A stretch of 64,000 bases of DNA from Roseateles oligotrophus (GCF_014204525.1 NZ_JACHLP010000005.1:342326-406325); one strand, 5' to 3'; counted from the first letter of the stretch, positions 31,990 to 41,357 are shown. Notes: a model not told the origin generated them from the sequence alone. Program-made: numbers and translations.

Positions 31990-33243
31990 TCAGGCGCGCG
32001 GCTTGGTCGCAGCCTTGCTCATGGCCTTGGCCTGGCTGCCCAGATTGGCGCGGATGATGCGCGCCACATCGGCGTCCGCGGCCGCATTGGCCTGGTCATA
32101 GACCGCGGTCTGGGCGGCCGGCTCCTTGCGCTGGGCCTCCACCAGGCTCTTGCCGCTCTGGTCCTGCACATCGACCGTGACATTCATGGACAGGCCCACG
32201 CGCAGCGGATGCGCGGCCACCTGGCCTGCGTCCAGCGCGATGCGCACCGGCACGCGCTGCACCACCTTGATCCAGTTGCCGGTGGCGTTCTGCGCCGGCA
32301 GCAGCGCAAAGGCCGCGCCCGTGCCGGCCGACAGGCCGACGATCTGGCCCTGGAACTCGACCTTGTTGCCGTAGACATCGGCCACCAGCTTGGCCTTTTG
32401 ACCGATGCGGAGCTTGGCGACCTGGCCTTCCTTGAAATTGGCATCCACCCAGGCCTGCTGCAGGCCCACCACCGCCATCAGGGGCGCGCCGGCCGCGACG
32501 CGCTGGCCTAACTGCACGCTGCGGCGGGCCACCCAGCCGTCCACCGGCGCGGGCAGCTCGGTGCGCTGCTGGGCCAGAAAGGCCTCGCGCACGCGGGCGG
32601 CGGCGCGCTGCACATTCGGGTGCTCGGCCACGCTGGTGCCATCGGTCAGGACCTGGTTGGACGAGAGCTGCTGCTGCGCCGCCTGCAGGGTGGATTGCGC
32701 GGCGCCGAGGGCCGACTTGGCCGCCGTGGCCTGGGCATTGGCGTGATCGAACTCCTCGCGGCCGACGGCGCCACTGGCCAGCAGGGGTGAGCGGCGTTGC
32801 ACATCGGCGTTCAGCCGGGCCAACTCGCTTTGGACGCGCTGCACATCGGCCTCGCGGCTGCGGATCTGGGCGGCCAGGGTGGCGTTGTTGGCGTACAGGG
32901 TGCGCACCTCACGCACGGTCTGGGCCAGCTGGCTCTCGGCCTGCTCCAGGGCCACGCGGGCGTCGGCCGGGTCCAGGCTCACCAGGGGCTGGCCGGCCTT
33001 GACGAAGTCGGTGTCGTCCACATGGATGGCGCGCACCGTGCCGCCCACCAGGGGCGTGATCTGCACGACATTGGCGTTGACGTAGGCGTTGTCGGTCTGC
33101 TCGACCCGGCTGCTCACCGCCCACTGGTAGACACCGTAAGCACCCAGGCCTAGCAAGACGGCCAGGCTGATCAGGCTCAGGGCTTTTTTACGGGGGGGAC
33201 GGCTCTTGGCGGCGGTCGGGGCATTGGTTTCAGAAGCGCTCAT
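31990..33243 (-). CDS. EmrA/HlyD-type membrane fusion protein
   Basis: A 417-aa periplasmic adaptor linking the MFS pump to the outer-membrane factor. One N-terminal membrane anchor (ALSLISLAVLLGLGAYGVYQW) is followed by the biotinyl-lipoyl half motif (VEQTDNAYVNANVVQITPLVGGTVRAIHVDDTDFVKAGQPL). A long coiled-coil hairpin (about residues 105-230) and the second lipoyl half (APVDGWVARRSVQLGQRVAAG) come next, then a beta-barrel. ATG 33243 begins MSASETNAPTAAKS, and the in-frame extension upstream looks non-coding. A Lys/Arg-rich stretch before the helix sets the topology. Confidence 0.93.
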   Translation of the reverse strand: MSASETNAPTAAKSRPPRKKALSLISLAVLLGLGAYGVYQWAVSSRVEQTDNAYVNANVVQITPLVGGTVRAIHVDDTDFVKAGQPLVSLDPADARVALEQAESQLAQTVREVRTLYANNATLAAQIRSREADVQRVQSELARLNADVQRRSPLLASGAVGREEFDHANAQATAAKSALGAAQSTLQAAQQQLSSNQVLTDGTSVAEHPNVQRAAARVREAFLAQQRTELPAPVDGWVARRSVQLGQRVAAGAPLMAVVGLQQAWVDANFKEGQVAKLRIGQKAKLVADVYGNKVEFQGQIVGLSAGTGAAFALLPAQNATGNWIKVVQRVPVRIALDAGQVAAHPLRVGLSMNVTVDVQDQSGKSLVEAQRKEPAAQTAVYDQANAAADADVARIIRANLGSQAKAMSKAATKPRA

Positions 33244-33292
33244 GGCCTGCTTTCGTCGAGAGTGTTTTTGAATGATTTTTTGAGGGCTGGGC

Positions 33293-34771
33293 TCAGCGGG
33301 CCGCCGTGGCTTCCTGCCAGCCACCGCCCAGGGCGCGGATCAAGCCGACTTGCGCCTCCAGGGCCTGGCCGCGCAGCTCCAGGCTTTGGCGCTCCTGCTG
33401 CAGGACGCCGCCTTGCGCATTCAGCCAGGCCAGCTTGGAGCCCAGGCCGGCGCCGAAGCGCTGGGCCGCCAGATCGCGCGAGGCACGGGCATTGCCCAGC
33501 AAGGCCTCTTGCTCCTGCTGCTGGCGCTGCAGGGACTGCAGGCTGCTGAGCTGGCCGCTGGCCTCGCGCACGGCCTCCAGCAGCGTGCCGTTATAGGCCG
33601 CGACCGAGGCATCCAGGTCGGCCGCCGAGCCCTTGAGCTGTGCCCGCAGGCGGCCGGTGTCGAACAAAGGCAGGCGCAGCGAAGGGCCGAAGCCGTACTG
33701 CAGGCTGCCCGCCTTGAGCAACTGATCCAGACCAATCGAGCCGAAACCGGCAAAGGCCGTGAGGTTCAGGTTCGGATAGAACTGCGAGCGCGCCAGGGCC
33801 AAATGCTGGGTGCTGGCCTCCACCCGCCAGCGGGCGGCCACCACGTCCGGGCGCCGGCCCAGCAGGTCCAGGCCCAGGGCCGTAGCCTCGTTCGAGGGGG
33901 TTTGCAAGGGCAAGACCTGGGGCAGCTGGGGCCGCAAGCCCGCCAGTTGCTCGGCGCTCTGGGCGCTCAGGCTGGCCAGTTGCTGGCGCAGCAAGGCGGC
34001 CTGCTCGTCCAGCACCCAGGCCTGGCGGCGCAGCTCGGGCAGCGGGGCCTCGGCCGTGCGCTGCTCCAGGCTGCTGTCCAGACCGGCGGCGACGCGCTGG
34101 CGCACCAGGGCCAGGCTTTGCTCGCGCTGGCTCAGCTGCTGAGCCAGCAATTCCTGCTGGGCCAGCACGCGGGCCAGGGACAGATAGCTGCGCGTCAGCT
34201 GGGCCGCCAGCATCAGCTGGGCTGCCTCGCCCTCGGCCTCGGCGGCACGGGCCTGGCCCAGGGCGGCCTTCAGCTCGGCCTCGTGGCGGCCAAAAAAGTC
34301 CCAGTCATAGCTGATGCCGGCCTGCAGCGTGGCCATGGTGCGCAGGCTGCCGGCGATGGGCGGCGGGTAGAGGCTGTGCTCGGGATAGCGTTGGTAAGTG
34401 GCGTCCACGCCGGCGCCGACCAGGGGCTTGTCGCTGGCGCGGGCGTTCTCCACCAGGGCGCTGGCGCGCTCCACCCGGGCCCGCACCTGGGCCAGACCGG
34501 GGGATTGCGCCAGCGCGCGGTCGATCAAGGCGTCCAGCTGCGGATCATTGAAACGGGTCCACCAGCTCTTGCCCGCCGCGGCGGCAAACGGCGGGTACTC
34601 GCCTTGCGCCCGCTGCAGGCCCACTTGCTCGGGCGGCAAGAGGCTGGCGGCCGGCTTGAGCGTGGGCACCGGCGCGCAGGCCGACAGCCCCAGCAGGCCG
34701 AGCAGCAGCATCAGCAGGGGCAGTTTGAGAAGGGGTCGTGGTGCGGCGGTGGTGGTCATGGCTGGGTTCAT
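33293..34771 (-). CDS. NodT-type outer-membrane efflux lipoprotein
   Basis: A 492-aa TolC-like channel. The signal peptide ends in a lipobox (LLLGLLGLSACAP), giving acylation at Cys. Two OEP repeats are present, with helices such as LIDRALAQSPGLAQVRARVERA and LLGRRPDVVAARWRVEASTQHLALARSQFYPNLNLTAFAGFG, the standard NodT signature. It lies 50 bases before the adaptor gene and 48 bases after the MarR gene. ATG 34759 is an alternative start 12 bases downstream. Confidence 0.92.
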   Translation of the reverse strand: MNPAMTTTAAPRPLLKLPLLMLLLGLLGLSACAPVPTLKPAASLLPPEQVGLQRAQGEYPPFAAAAGKSWWTRFNDPQLDALIDRALAQSPGLAQVRARVERASALVENARASDKPLVGAGVDATYQRYPEHSLYPPPIAGSLRTMATLQAGISYDWDFFGRHEAELKAALGQARAAEAEGEAAQLMLAAQLTRSYLSLARVLAQQELLAQQLSQREQSLALVRQRVAAGLDSSLEQRTAEAPLPELRRQAWVLDEQAALLRQQLASLSAQSAEQLAGLRPQLPQVLPLQTPSNEATALGLDLLGRRPDVVAARWRVEASTQHLALARSQFYPNLNLTAFAGFGSIGLDQLLKAGSLQYGFGPSLRLPLFDTGRLRAQLKGSAADLDASVAAYNGTLLEAVREASGQLSSLQSLQRQQQEQEALLGNARASRDLAAQRFGAGLGSKLAWLNAQGGVLQQERQSLELRGQALEAQVGLIRALGGGWQEATAAR

Positions 34772-34819
34772 CAGGGATGGCAGGTGTTTTGTTCGGGAGG
34801 CATGGCCGGGCTGGCCGCT

Positions 34820-35404
34820 TCAATCCTCGCAATCGTCCTCACACAGGGGATCGCTGCGCGGGCCGCTGGCGCCGCCCGAGGCCTCCAGCAAGGCCTCGCC
34901 GTTGTCAATCATTCTTTGCAGCAGGCTCAGCAAAAGCCGCCATTCGGCGTGGCTGAATCCGCTCAAATGGGCATTTAACACATCGGACAAGACGGTGTGC
35001 AGCTCGGCGGTGACCTGCAGGCCCGGCTCGCTCAGATCGACCATCACGACGCGGCGGTCCTGCGCCGAGCGTTCGCGCCGGATCAGGCCCTTGGCCTCCA
35101 GCCGGTCCAGCAAGCGGGTGAAGGCGCCGGCGTCGACATCGAGTTCGCGCACCAGCTGGGCCGTGCTGCTGGCACCGCTATGGCGCAGGGTGATCAGGGT
35201 GCCCCACTGCGCATGGGTCAGGCCGGCGTCCTGCAGGCGCAGATCGACCTGGCGGGTGATGGTCTGCTTGAGCTTGCGCAGCATCCAGCCCACGCTCTCG
35301 CTGCGCTGGTAGCTTTCCGGGCGGTAGAACTGGATGTCGCCATCGGCCGCGCCGGGCGGCTGGGCTGGGGGCGTGGAAGACTTGGCGGATTTGGACTGGG
35401 GCAC
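34820..35404 (-). CDS. MarR-family repressor of the efflux operon
   Basis: A 194-aa winged-helix regulator. After a Pro/Ala-rich N-terminal arm come GWMLRKLKQTITRQVDLRLQDAG, THAQWGTLITLRHSG, the recognition part STAQLVRELDVDAGAFTRLLDRLEAKGLIRRERS and the wing DRRVVMVDLSEPG. The frame is open up to a TTG at 35497, but that codon lies upstream of the -10 box of the predicted promoter, so I start at GTG 35404. The gene heads the pump operon, and palindromes lie in its promoter. It ends with an acidic CEDDCED tail. It probably represses its own operon until a pump substrate binds. Confidence 0.88.
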   Translation of the reverse strand: MPQSKSAKSSTPPAQPPGAADGDIQFYRPESYQRSESVGWMLRKLKQTITRQVDLRLQDAGLTHAQWGTLITLRHSGASSTAQLVRELDVDAGAFTRLLDRLEAKGLIRRERSAQDRRVVMVDLSEPGLQVTAELHTVLSDVLNAHLSGFSHAEWRLLLSLLQRMIDNGEALLEASGGASGPRSDPLCEDDCED

Positions 35405-35478
35405 GGCGGCTTCACTCGCGAAGATGGGCGGCCGACCCTCGCACTTTCGGGCGAAGGCCGTCGTTTTTCGGAACAGGC

Positions 35479-35507
35479 AATTTATTTGCCTAGGCAATGA
35501 TTGTCAA
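35479..35507 (-). promoter_or_regulatory. Promoter of the MarR-pump operon
   Basis: On the minus strand, a perfect -35 TTGACA (35507-35502) is followed after 17 bases by TAAATT (35484-35479). It is about 75 bases upstream of the GTG start of the MarR gene. Both operator-like palindromes overlap it. Confidence 0.75.
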
Positions 35508-35512
35508 GGCAA
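35486..35512. promoter_or_regulatory. Probable MarR operator: two tandem 12-bp palindromes
   Basis: TTGCCTAGGCAA at 35486-35497 is a perfect 12-bp palindrome between -35 and -10. TTGTCAAGGCAA at 35501-35512 is an imperfect copy covering the -35. Their centres are 15 bases apart. This is the expected layout for MarR autorepression; it could also affect the divergent ABC exporter. Confidence 0.75.
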
Positions 35513-35586
35513 TAAATAATTGACCCGCTCGCGAGCCTTGGCAAAGGCTTGGTTTTTGCGCTCCCGACCACAGCTAACTCAACCCT

Positions 35587-37434
35587 ATGCAAGCAAACAC
35601 GAGACCCGCGCCCGCACTCAATCCCCTGCCCACCGGCGCAGCCGCCCCGGCGTCCAGCGGCAAGGAGCCGGCCAAGGGCCATCCGCGCTCGCTCAGCGGG
35701 CTCTGGCCTTTTCTGCGGCCCTACCGCCTGCGCGTCGCCGCCGCCCTCGTCTTCCTGACCCTGGCGGCCCTGGCCACGCTGGCCTTCCCCCAGGCCTTGC
35801 GCGGCCTGGTGGATCAGGGCCTGGCCGGCGGCCAGGCGGGGGAGAGGCTGATGGCCATGCGCGAGCATTTCCTAGCCCTGTTTGCCGTCGGTGCGGCCCT
35901 GGGGCTGTTCTCGGCCCTGCGCTTTTACATGGTGACCTGGCTGGGCGAGCGGGTCACGGCGGACTTGCGCAACGCGGTCTACCGCCATGTGCTGAGGCAA
36001 AGCCCCGAATTTTTTGAGACCACCCAGACCGGCGAGGTGCTCAGCCGCATCACCACCGACACCACGGTGGTGCAGGGCGTCGTCGGCTCCAGCCTCAGCA
36101 TGGGTTTGCGCAGCGCGGTGATGGGCTTGGGCGCGATGTTGATGCTGATCGCCACCAACCCGCTGGTGATGACCCAGGTGCTGGGCGTGCTGATCGTCGT
36201 GGTCTCGCCGGCCATCTACTTTGGCCGCCGGGTGCGCAAGCTCAGCCGGGCCAGCCAGGACCGGGTGGCCGACACCAGCGCCATCGCAGCCGAGGTGCTG
36301 AATGCCGTGCCGGTGGTGCAGAGTTATACGCAGGAAGCGGGTGAGACCCGCCGCTTCGCCCAGGCCAGCGAAAGCGCTTTTGAGACCGCCCGCAAGCGCA
36401 GCAAGCTGCGGGCCGGCCTGGTGGCCTTCATCATCACCGCCACCTTTGGCGCCCTGCTCTGGGGCTTGTACCAGGGCACGCAGGCGGTGCTGGCCGGGCA
36501 TATCACGGCCGGCCATCTGGGCCAGACCGTGGTCTACGTGATCCTGCTGGTCAGCAGCGTGACGGTGTTGGCCGAGGTCTACGGCGATGTCTTGCGCGCC
36601 GCCGGTGCGACCGAGCGTTTGATGGAGTTGCTGGCCAGCCGCTCACCGGTGGCCGAAGCGGCGCAGCCCCAGGCCTTGCCCCGCGTGGCGGGTGGCAGCG
36701 CCCTGAGCTTGCAGGGCTTGCAGTTCAACTACCCCTCGCGCCCCTCGCAGGCGGCCCTGAGCGATTTCAATCTGGTGATCAAGGCCGGCGAGACCGTCGC
36801 CCTGGTCGGCCCCAGCGGTGCGGGCAAGAGCACGGTATTCCAGCTGCTGCTGCGCTTTTACGACCCGCAGTCGGGCAGCATCCTGCTGAACGGGGTGAAC
36901 ACGCGGGACTTAAGCCTGCACGATTTGCGCGCCAGCATCGGCCTGGTGCCGCAGGACAGCGTGATCTTCTCCAGCAGCGCCCTGGAGAATATTCGTTACG
37001 GCCGGCCCGAAGCGAGCGACGCGGAGGTGGTGGCCGCGGCCAAGGCGGCCTTTGCCGACGACTTCATTCGCGCCCTGCCCGAGGGCTATCAGACCTTTCT
37101 GGGCGAGCGCGGTGTGCGGCTCTCGGGCGGACAGCGGCAGCGCATCAGCATCGCCCGCGCCATGCTGAAGAACCCGCCCCTGCTCTTGCTGGACGAGGCC
37201 ACCAGCGCGCTGGACGCCGAGAGCGAGCGCATGGTGCAGGCGGCGCTGGAAGCGGCCATGCAGGACCGCACGACCCTGGTCATCGCCCACCGTCTGGCCA
37301 CGGTGCAGCGCGCCGACCGCATCGTGGTGATGGAGCATGGCCGCATCGCCGAGATGGGCACGCACGCGGAACTGGCCGCGCAGAACGGGCTCTACGCCCG
37401 CTTGGCGGCCCTGCAGTTCGAGCTGAAGAGCTGA
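35587..37434 (+). CDS. ABC exporter, fused membrane and ATPase domains (MsbA/BmrA type)
   Basis: A 615-aa half-transporter. The membrane domain (residues ~40-330) has six helices with the family motif [16 protein letters not shown]. The ATPase domain follows with Walker [22 protein letters not shown]-loop [21 protein letters not shown], signature [16 protein letters not shown], Walker [13 protein letters not shown] and H-loop IAHRLATV. It would act as a homodimer exporting lipids or drugs. It is divergent from the MarR gene, with the operator region between them, so MarR may also control it. Its stop abuts that of the next convergent gene. Confidence 0.92.
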   Translation: MQANTRPAPALNPLPTGAAAPASSGKEPAKGHPRSLSGLWPFLRPYRLRVAAALVFLTLAALATLAFPQALRGLVDQGLAGGQAGERLMAMREHFLALFAVGAALGLFSALRFYMVTWLGERVTADLRNAVYRHVLRQSPEFFETTQTGEVLSRITTDTTVVQGVVGSSLSMGLRSAVMGLGAMLMLIATNPLVMTQVLGVLIVVVSPAIYFGRRVRKLSRASQDRVADTSAIAAEVLNAVPVVQSYTQEAGETRRFAQASESAFETARKRSKLRAGLVAFIITATFGALLWGLYQGTQAVLAGHITAGHLGQTVVYVILLVSSVTVLAEVYGDVLRAAGATERLMELLASRSPVAEAAQPQALPRVAGGSALSLQGLQFNYPSRPSQAALSDFNLVIKAGETVALVGPSGAGKSTVFQLLLRFYDPQSGSILLNGVNTRDLSLHDLRASIGLVPQDSVIFSSSALENIRYGRPEASDAEVVAAAKAAFADDFIRALPEGYQTFLGERGVRLSGGQRQRISIARAMLKNPPLLLLDEATSALDAESERMVQAALEAAMQDRTTLVIAHRLATVQRADRIVVMEHGRIAEMGTHAELAAQNGLYARLAALQFELKS

Positions 37435-37881
37435 TCAATAGCCCGGCTGGGAAGCCGGGGCCGAGGCCGGCGCGTCCGCGCCCGGCCCGGTCTGCACGAC
37501 GACGCCGGGGGTCAGCGAGACCTCGCTGGTCTGCGTGACCTTGGTGACGTAGTAGCGGGTCTCGCCAAAACAGGAGGTGGGCAGGCCGACCTTTTGCTCG
37601 TAATGCAGGCTGACGCGCTTGCCCATCAGCTGGGTCAGCTGTTCGGCCACCTGGTCATCGAGCACGGTGAAATTGAACTTCTCCACCGTCGAGGTGCCGG
37701 GCAGGGACACCAGGGCCACCTCGCCCTCCCAGGTCTTGCAGACCCAGCCCTTGCGCGAGAGCTTCTGGATCCAGCCGGCCCGCTCGCCGGTGGAATAGCT
37801 CCAGTTCAGCGCGGCGGCGAAATAGGCCCAGATCAGGAGCAGCAGGATCAGCAGGGCCAGGAAGATGCGTTTGAAGGTCAT
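37435..37881 (-). CDS. Conserved small membrane-anchored protein, unknown function
   Basis: A 148-aa protein with one N-terminal membrane segment (IFLALLILLLLIWAYFAAAL), then a conserved periplasmic part: YSTGERAGWIQKLSRKGWVCKTWEGE, FNFTVLDDQVAEQL and VSLHYEQKVGLPTSCFGETRYYVT. This pattern is widespread in Betaproteobacteria, where it is sometimes wrongly labelled as a dehydrogenase; I know no function. ATG 37881 gives the natural N-terminus. The C-terminus is Ala/Pro-rich. It converges with the ABC exporter with no gap. Confidence 0.82.
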   Translation of the reverse strand: MTFKRIFLALLILLLLIWAYFAAALNWSYSTGERAGWIQKLSRKGWVCKTWEGEVALVSLPGTSTVEKFNFTVLDDQVAEQLTQLMGKRVSLHYEQKVGLPTSCFGETRYYVTKVTQTSEVSLTPGVVVQTGPGADAPASAPASQPGY

Positions 37882-37965
37882 AGAGGGGCTTGAAGGCAGT
37901 CGGGAACTGTGCGCATTGGAACCGAGTTTTCCCTTGGCGCCCGCCCCGTCATGGCGCGACAGGCG

Positions 37966-37988
37966 AAAAAAAGCGGCCCGAGGGCCGC
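37966..37988 (-). terminator. Rho-independent terminator
   Basis: On the minus strand a GC-rich hairpin (GCGGCC-CTCG-GGCCGC) is followed by seven T (37972-37966). It lies 16 bases after the stop of the DUF4136 gene. Confidence 0.88.
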
Positions 37989-38003
37989 GGCGCGAGCAGG
38001 GTT

Positions 38004-38612
38004 TTATTTTGCGGGCTTGGCGGCGGGGGCCGGCAAGGGGAATTTGGCAAAGGCCGCGGCAATCGCCGCATCGATGCCGGGTCTGGCCTGCTCGATCTCC
38101 TTGGGTGTGACCGAGTCGGAGACCACCGCCTCCCAGACCATCTGCCGGCGCGCCGCATCGATGACGTCGATGTTCAGCGTGCCCTCCTTGTACTGGGTGA
38201 CCGTGGTCTGGTCGCGGTACAGCGGCCAGGTGCTGTACATGCCGACGCGGTAGCCGTAGTAGCCGACACCCATGGTCGGCACCGAGTTGGTGGTGACGCG
38301 GGTCTTGTCGTTCAAGGCCGCATTGAAATTGATCAGCAGATCGGGCTTGGCGGCATCCAGCTTGAGGCCGCGCGCTTCCAGCTCGCGCTGGGTCGCCGCC
38401 TTCAGGTACTGGGAAACCATGCTTTGGTAGCCGTTCCGGTCGGTGCCCAGGGGGCTGGCGAAGGCAAAGCTCTTGTAGGCGCTGAAATTGGTGGCCTGGT
38501 CGTAATCGGTCCGTACATCGGGGCCGGTGGCGCAGGCCGCCAGGCCAGCCAACAAGCCCAGGGACAGGCTCAGGCGTAGCAAGGACTTGGAAGGCAAGAA
38601 ACGCTGGCTCAT
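38004..38612 (-). CDS. DUF4136 lipoprotein
   Basis: A 202-aa lipoprotein. The signal peptide (LLRLSLSLGLLAGLAACATG) contains a lipobox with Cys. The mature part has the DUF4136 pattern VRTDYDQATNFSAYKSFAF, LEARGLKLDAAKPDLLINF, a Gly/Tyr-rich GVGYYGYRVGMY and LNIDVIDAARRQMVWEAVVSD. Members are envelope proteins of unknown role. ATG 38612 is chosen over an in-frame TTG six bases upstream. A strong terminator follows directly. Confidence 0.9.
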   Translation of the reverse strand: MSQRFLPSKSLLRLSLSLGLLAGLAACATGPDVRTDYDQATNFSAYKSFAFASPLGTDRNGYQSMVSQYLKAATQRELEARGLKLDAAKPDLLINFNAALNDKTRVTTNSVPTMGVGYYGYRVGMYSTWPLYRDQTTVTQYKEGTLNIDVIDAARRQMVWEAVVSDSVTPKEIEQARPGIDAAIAAAFAKFPLPAPAAKPAK

Positions 38613-38656
38613 GGTCAATCTCCAATCATTGAATGAGGTGGTGCGAGGGGGCCGAT

Positions 38657-39271
38657 TTATTTGCGGGCGCGCTGCTCGACGCTGACGGCCGCAGCCTCCA
38701 CAAACACCGCACGCACTTCCTGGCCGACCTTGATCTTGGCCAGATCCACATTGTCGGGCGCCGCAACGATAAAGCTGCGCTTGACGCCGCGCAGCTTGAC
38801 GGTACGCGCCTTGCGGTCAATCGCCTCGACCACGGCCAGGGCCTGCACCTTGCGACCCGAGGTCGCCGAGGGCAGGCCGCCCACCGTGCCGCTGCTATTG
38901 CTGACCGACTCCACCTTTTCGCGGATGCCGCTCTCCTTGGCCACCGGCTCCAGCTCCAGGGCCACGGCGGCGGCGTAGCGGATGGCCAGCTCGTCGCCCA
39001 CCCGCACCTGGTCGAAGTTGCCGATGCTGGCCGGCACATCCACCGTCACCAACTGCCCCTTGGCATTGCGCAGCACCGCCACGCGATTGACCGGGTCCAG
39101 CTCCACCACCTTGGCATGCAGCACGACCTCGGCCGCCTTCACGCGGGCATTGGACGCGCTGGCGCTCAGCACGGCCGTGCTGGGCGGCTGCTGGGCCAAG
39201 GCCAGCGCGGGTGCCAACACCAGACCAGAGGCCAGCAGCACGGACTTGAGCGAACCTGGAAACTTTCTCAT
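38657..39271 (-). CDS. Periplasmic protein, unknown function
   Basis: A 204-aa exported protein: MRKFPGSLKSVLLASGLVLAPALALAQ is a clean signal peptide. The mature part has two small beta-rich repeats: AKVVELDPVNRVAVLRNAKGQLVTVDVP ending FDQVRVGDELAIRY, and AVVEAIDRKARTVKLRGVKRSFIVAAP ending LAKIKVGQEVRAVFVEA. The repeat form (value in context of a reference reaction, then VGD/VGQ) is common in secreted proteins of Burkholderiales. No catalytic residue is evident. It lies upstream of the DUF4136 gene on the same strand with a 44-base gap and may be co-transcribed. Confidence 0.75.
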   Translation of the reverse strand: MRKFPGSLKSVLLASGLVLAPALALAQQPPSTAVLSASASNARVKAAEVVLHAKVVELDPVNRVAVLRNAKGQLVTVDVPASIGNFDQVRVGDELAIRYAAAVALELEPVAKESGIREKVESVSNSSGTVGGLPSATSGRKVQALAVVEAIDRKARTVKLRGVKRSFIVAAPDNVDLAKIKVGQEVRAVFVEAAAVSVEQRARK

Positions 39272-39341
39272 CGCGAACTCCCTTTTTCGACGGGTCAATA
39301 AAGCCAATAAACGATAGAAAAAATAGCTACGCCGAGGTGTA

Positions 39342-40940
39342 TCAGCGCAGATAGACGGACTCAAACCTGGCCAGCACGCGCCGGCCGGACAGCAAGACCA
39401 AATGCTCGCCTTCGATGCGGTAGGCGCTGGTGGCGGCCAGCATGGCATGCACTTTCTGCTCGGTGTCCATGGCCTGCGGGCTGCAAGCCATCATGGTGCC
39501 GGCCATGCGGGAAAAGCTCAGCCCGGCCGCGCCTTCCTGCTTGAAGCTGCCCATCAGGCGATTGCAGCCGGAGCTGCCGCTGACCCGCTGGTTCTGCTTG
39601 TGCAGGGTGATCTGCACCTCGCGCTGCTGGGCCGCCGGCGCGGGCGGTTTTTGCCCGTCCAGCTCGATCAGTTTCCAATAGGTCTCGGTCAGGCTGGCCT
39701 GGCCGGCCGCGGCGCCAGGCCTGGGCTCGGCCCCGGGCTTGAGGGCCTCGCAGCGTGCGCCGCTGGCCTCGGCGGCCATGAATTTGTCGACCTGCAACTG
39801 CTCCTGCGCCTTGCCGTCCGGGCCAGGGCTTGTGAGCAAGCGCCCTTGCAGCTTGACCAGGACCGGCGCGCCCGGCGCCTTGGCGAACTGGCCATGGCTG
39901 CGCTGCAGATTGGCCAGATCCCCACCCATGGCCAGGGGCCAGGACAGGCCGCTGACACAGTCGCTGAAACGGGCCGCCCCGGCCTGGAGCACAAACTCGC
40001 CCTGCCAGTTCAGCGGCTCGCTGATTTCGTCCACCTGGGCGGTGCGACGCAGCTCGTAATTGAGTCGGGACACGATGGGCTTGCCCGCCAGGTCCAGCAG
40101 GCGCAGGGCGGCCCCGGACTTGTCCTGCTTGTCTGGGCCGACGGCCCACATCTGCTGCGTGCTCGCGCCTTGCAAGACCAGCTTGCCGCCACCGGCCTCG
40201 GCCATCCAGCGGCCCTGCTCGGACCGGGGCGCGCCGTCCTTGCCCAGGTAGACGCTGCGCATGCGGTAGAGGCCGTCGGCGCGCAGGGTCAGGGTTTGCG
40301 CAATGCCTGCGCAATCGGCACAGGGCAGGACGCCGGTGAAGCTGGCCGGCAGGGCGAAGGAAGGCTGGGTCGGTATCAGCGCTGGTGGGGTGCGATCGGC
40401 CTTGGCTTGGGCGGGGGCGGGCTTGGCGACCTCGGGCGCCGCGCCCACGGCCTGCAGCATCAGATCGGTCTTGTTGCCATAACCCTGGGTCAACACGGCA
40501 TGGTGCTCGGTGCTGATGAAGGCCAGGCGATCGCCCATCATGATGCGGGCGCTGACGGCGTAGCGGTGGCGCTCGTCGATCGCGCTCCTGGGCACTTGCA
40601 GGCTGAAGCGCAGGGGCACTTGGCGGCCCGCGAATTCCTCCCGGCTCTCGGCCAGCACCTTGGCGGGCGCGTCCATCAAGGAGACATCGGCGACCTGCAC
40701 CTGCAAGACCGCCTGGGGTGGCATGGCGATGCGCTGGCGATAGGCCACCGTGCCTTCCACCGTCAGCATGCCCTGGTCACTGGATTGCTTGGCAGCGGGC
40801 GCCGTGCCCTGGGCCTGGGCCTGGGCCTGAGCCTGGCCGGCAAGGCCAAGCAGCAGCGCGCCCACCAAGCCCAGGCCCAAGCAGGACGGGATACCGGCCC
40901 AAGGTGCCAGGGCGAAGCGGTGATGGGGCGTTTGAGTCAT
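39342..40940 (-). CDS. Three-part envelope protein: YbaY-, NlpE- and META-like domains
   Basis: A 532-aa exported protein. After a signal peptide and a Gln/Ala repeat (GQAQAQAQAQG) come three parts. First is a YbaY/GNA1162-like segment (TVEGTVAYRQRIAMPPQAVLQVQVADVSLMD). Second is an NlpE-like domain with the CxxC motif in LPCADCAGIAQTLTLRADGLY. Third is a C-terminal META/HslJ domain (WKLIELDGQKPP, SGSSGCNRLMGSFK, GTMMACSPQAMDTEQ). NlpE monitors envelope and copper stress, and META proteins bind peptides or drugs. No lipobox Cys is seen, unlike the single-domain relatives. ATG 40940 is preceded by AGGAAGG. Confidence 0.82.
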   Translation of the reverse strand: MTQTPHHRFALAPWAGIPSCLGLGLVGALLLGLAGQAQAQAQAQGTAPAAKQSSDQGMLTVEGTVAYRQRIAMPPQAVLQVQVADVSLMDAPAKVLAESREEFAGRQVPLRFSLQVPRSAIDERHRYAVSARIMMGDRLAFISTEHHAVLTQGYGNKTDLMLQAVGAAPEVAKPAPAQAKADRTPPALIPTQPSFALPASFTGVLPCADCAGIAQTLTLRADGLYRMRSVYLGKDGAPRSEQGRWMAEAGGGKLVLQGASTQQMWAVGPDKQDKSGAALRLLDLAGKPIVSRLNYELRRTAQVDEISEPLNWQGEFVLQAGAARFSDCVSGLSWPLAMGGDLANLQRSHGQFAKAPGAPVLVKLQGRLLTSPGPDGKAQEQLQVDKFMAAEASGARCEALKPGAEPRPGAAAGQASLTETYWKLIELDGQKPPAPAAQQREVQITLHKQNQRVSGSSGCNRLMGSFKQEGAAGLSFSRMAGTMMACSPQAMDTEQKVHAMLAATSAYRIEGEHLVLLSGRRVLARFESVYLR

Positions 40941-41357
40941 GGTGAGCCTTCCTCTTGGCAAGAGTTTCCTGTTTATAGCCCAAGTTCAAGACGGGGCAGG
41001 AACAGCCAGCGATGCTGTGTCAAGACCCCCCTAGATTCTTGGATATGGAACCTTCTCGGTTTCTCAAACAGGAAGGATCGCAGGCCTTAGGCTTGCCGAC
41101 AAACCCGCCGCCGGGCCGTCGGGGGTCAGGTCTTGCCACCCAAGGGTTTTGCAGCAGACAAACATTCCGAAAAAAAACATATGGTGTCGCCATCCTGGTT
41201 TTCACGCCGATTCGGTTTTGATGTGTTTTCTCGGCGCCATGCTCATGATGGGTGAATGGCGCGGCGCCGTACTTGCCGTGGGTCAAGCCGCTGTCGGGCC
41301 GGCCCATTCGCACCTTGTCGGGGTGCGCGATTACCTCAGAAAGAATGGATACCAGCC
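40941..41357. other. Intergenic region between envelope gene and RND operon (417 bp)
   Basis: No convincing gene is visible. The stretch is less GC-rich in the middle (A-run near 41170) and probably carries the divergent promoters of the envelope protein and the RND operon. It contains one copy of the 14-mer GGGGTCAGGTCTTG at 41122-41135. I found no regulator gene or clear operator palindrome here. Confidence 0.5.
41122..41135 (+). repeat. REP-like 14-mer, intergenic copy
   Basis: An exact copy of the 14-mer at 1404-1417, in the gap upstream of the RND pump genes. This is the only copy of the set outside coding sequence. Confidence 0.5.

Noticed and set aside
35486-35497. TTG at 35495-35497 as the MarR start codon
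   Set aside because: It lies between the -35 and -10 of the predicted promoter and inside the operator palindrome, so it would not be in the transcript.
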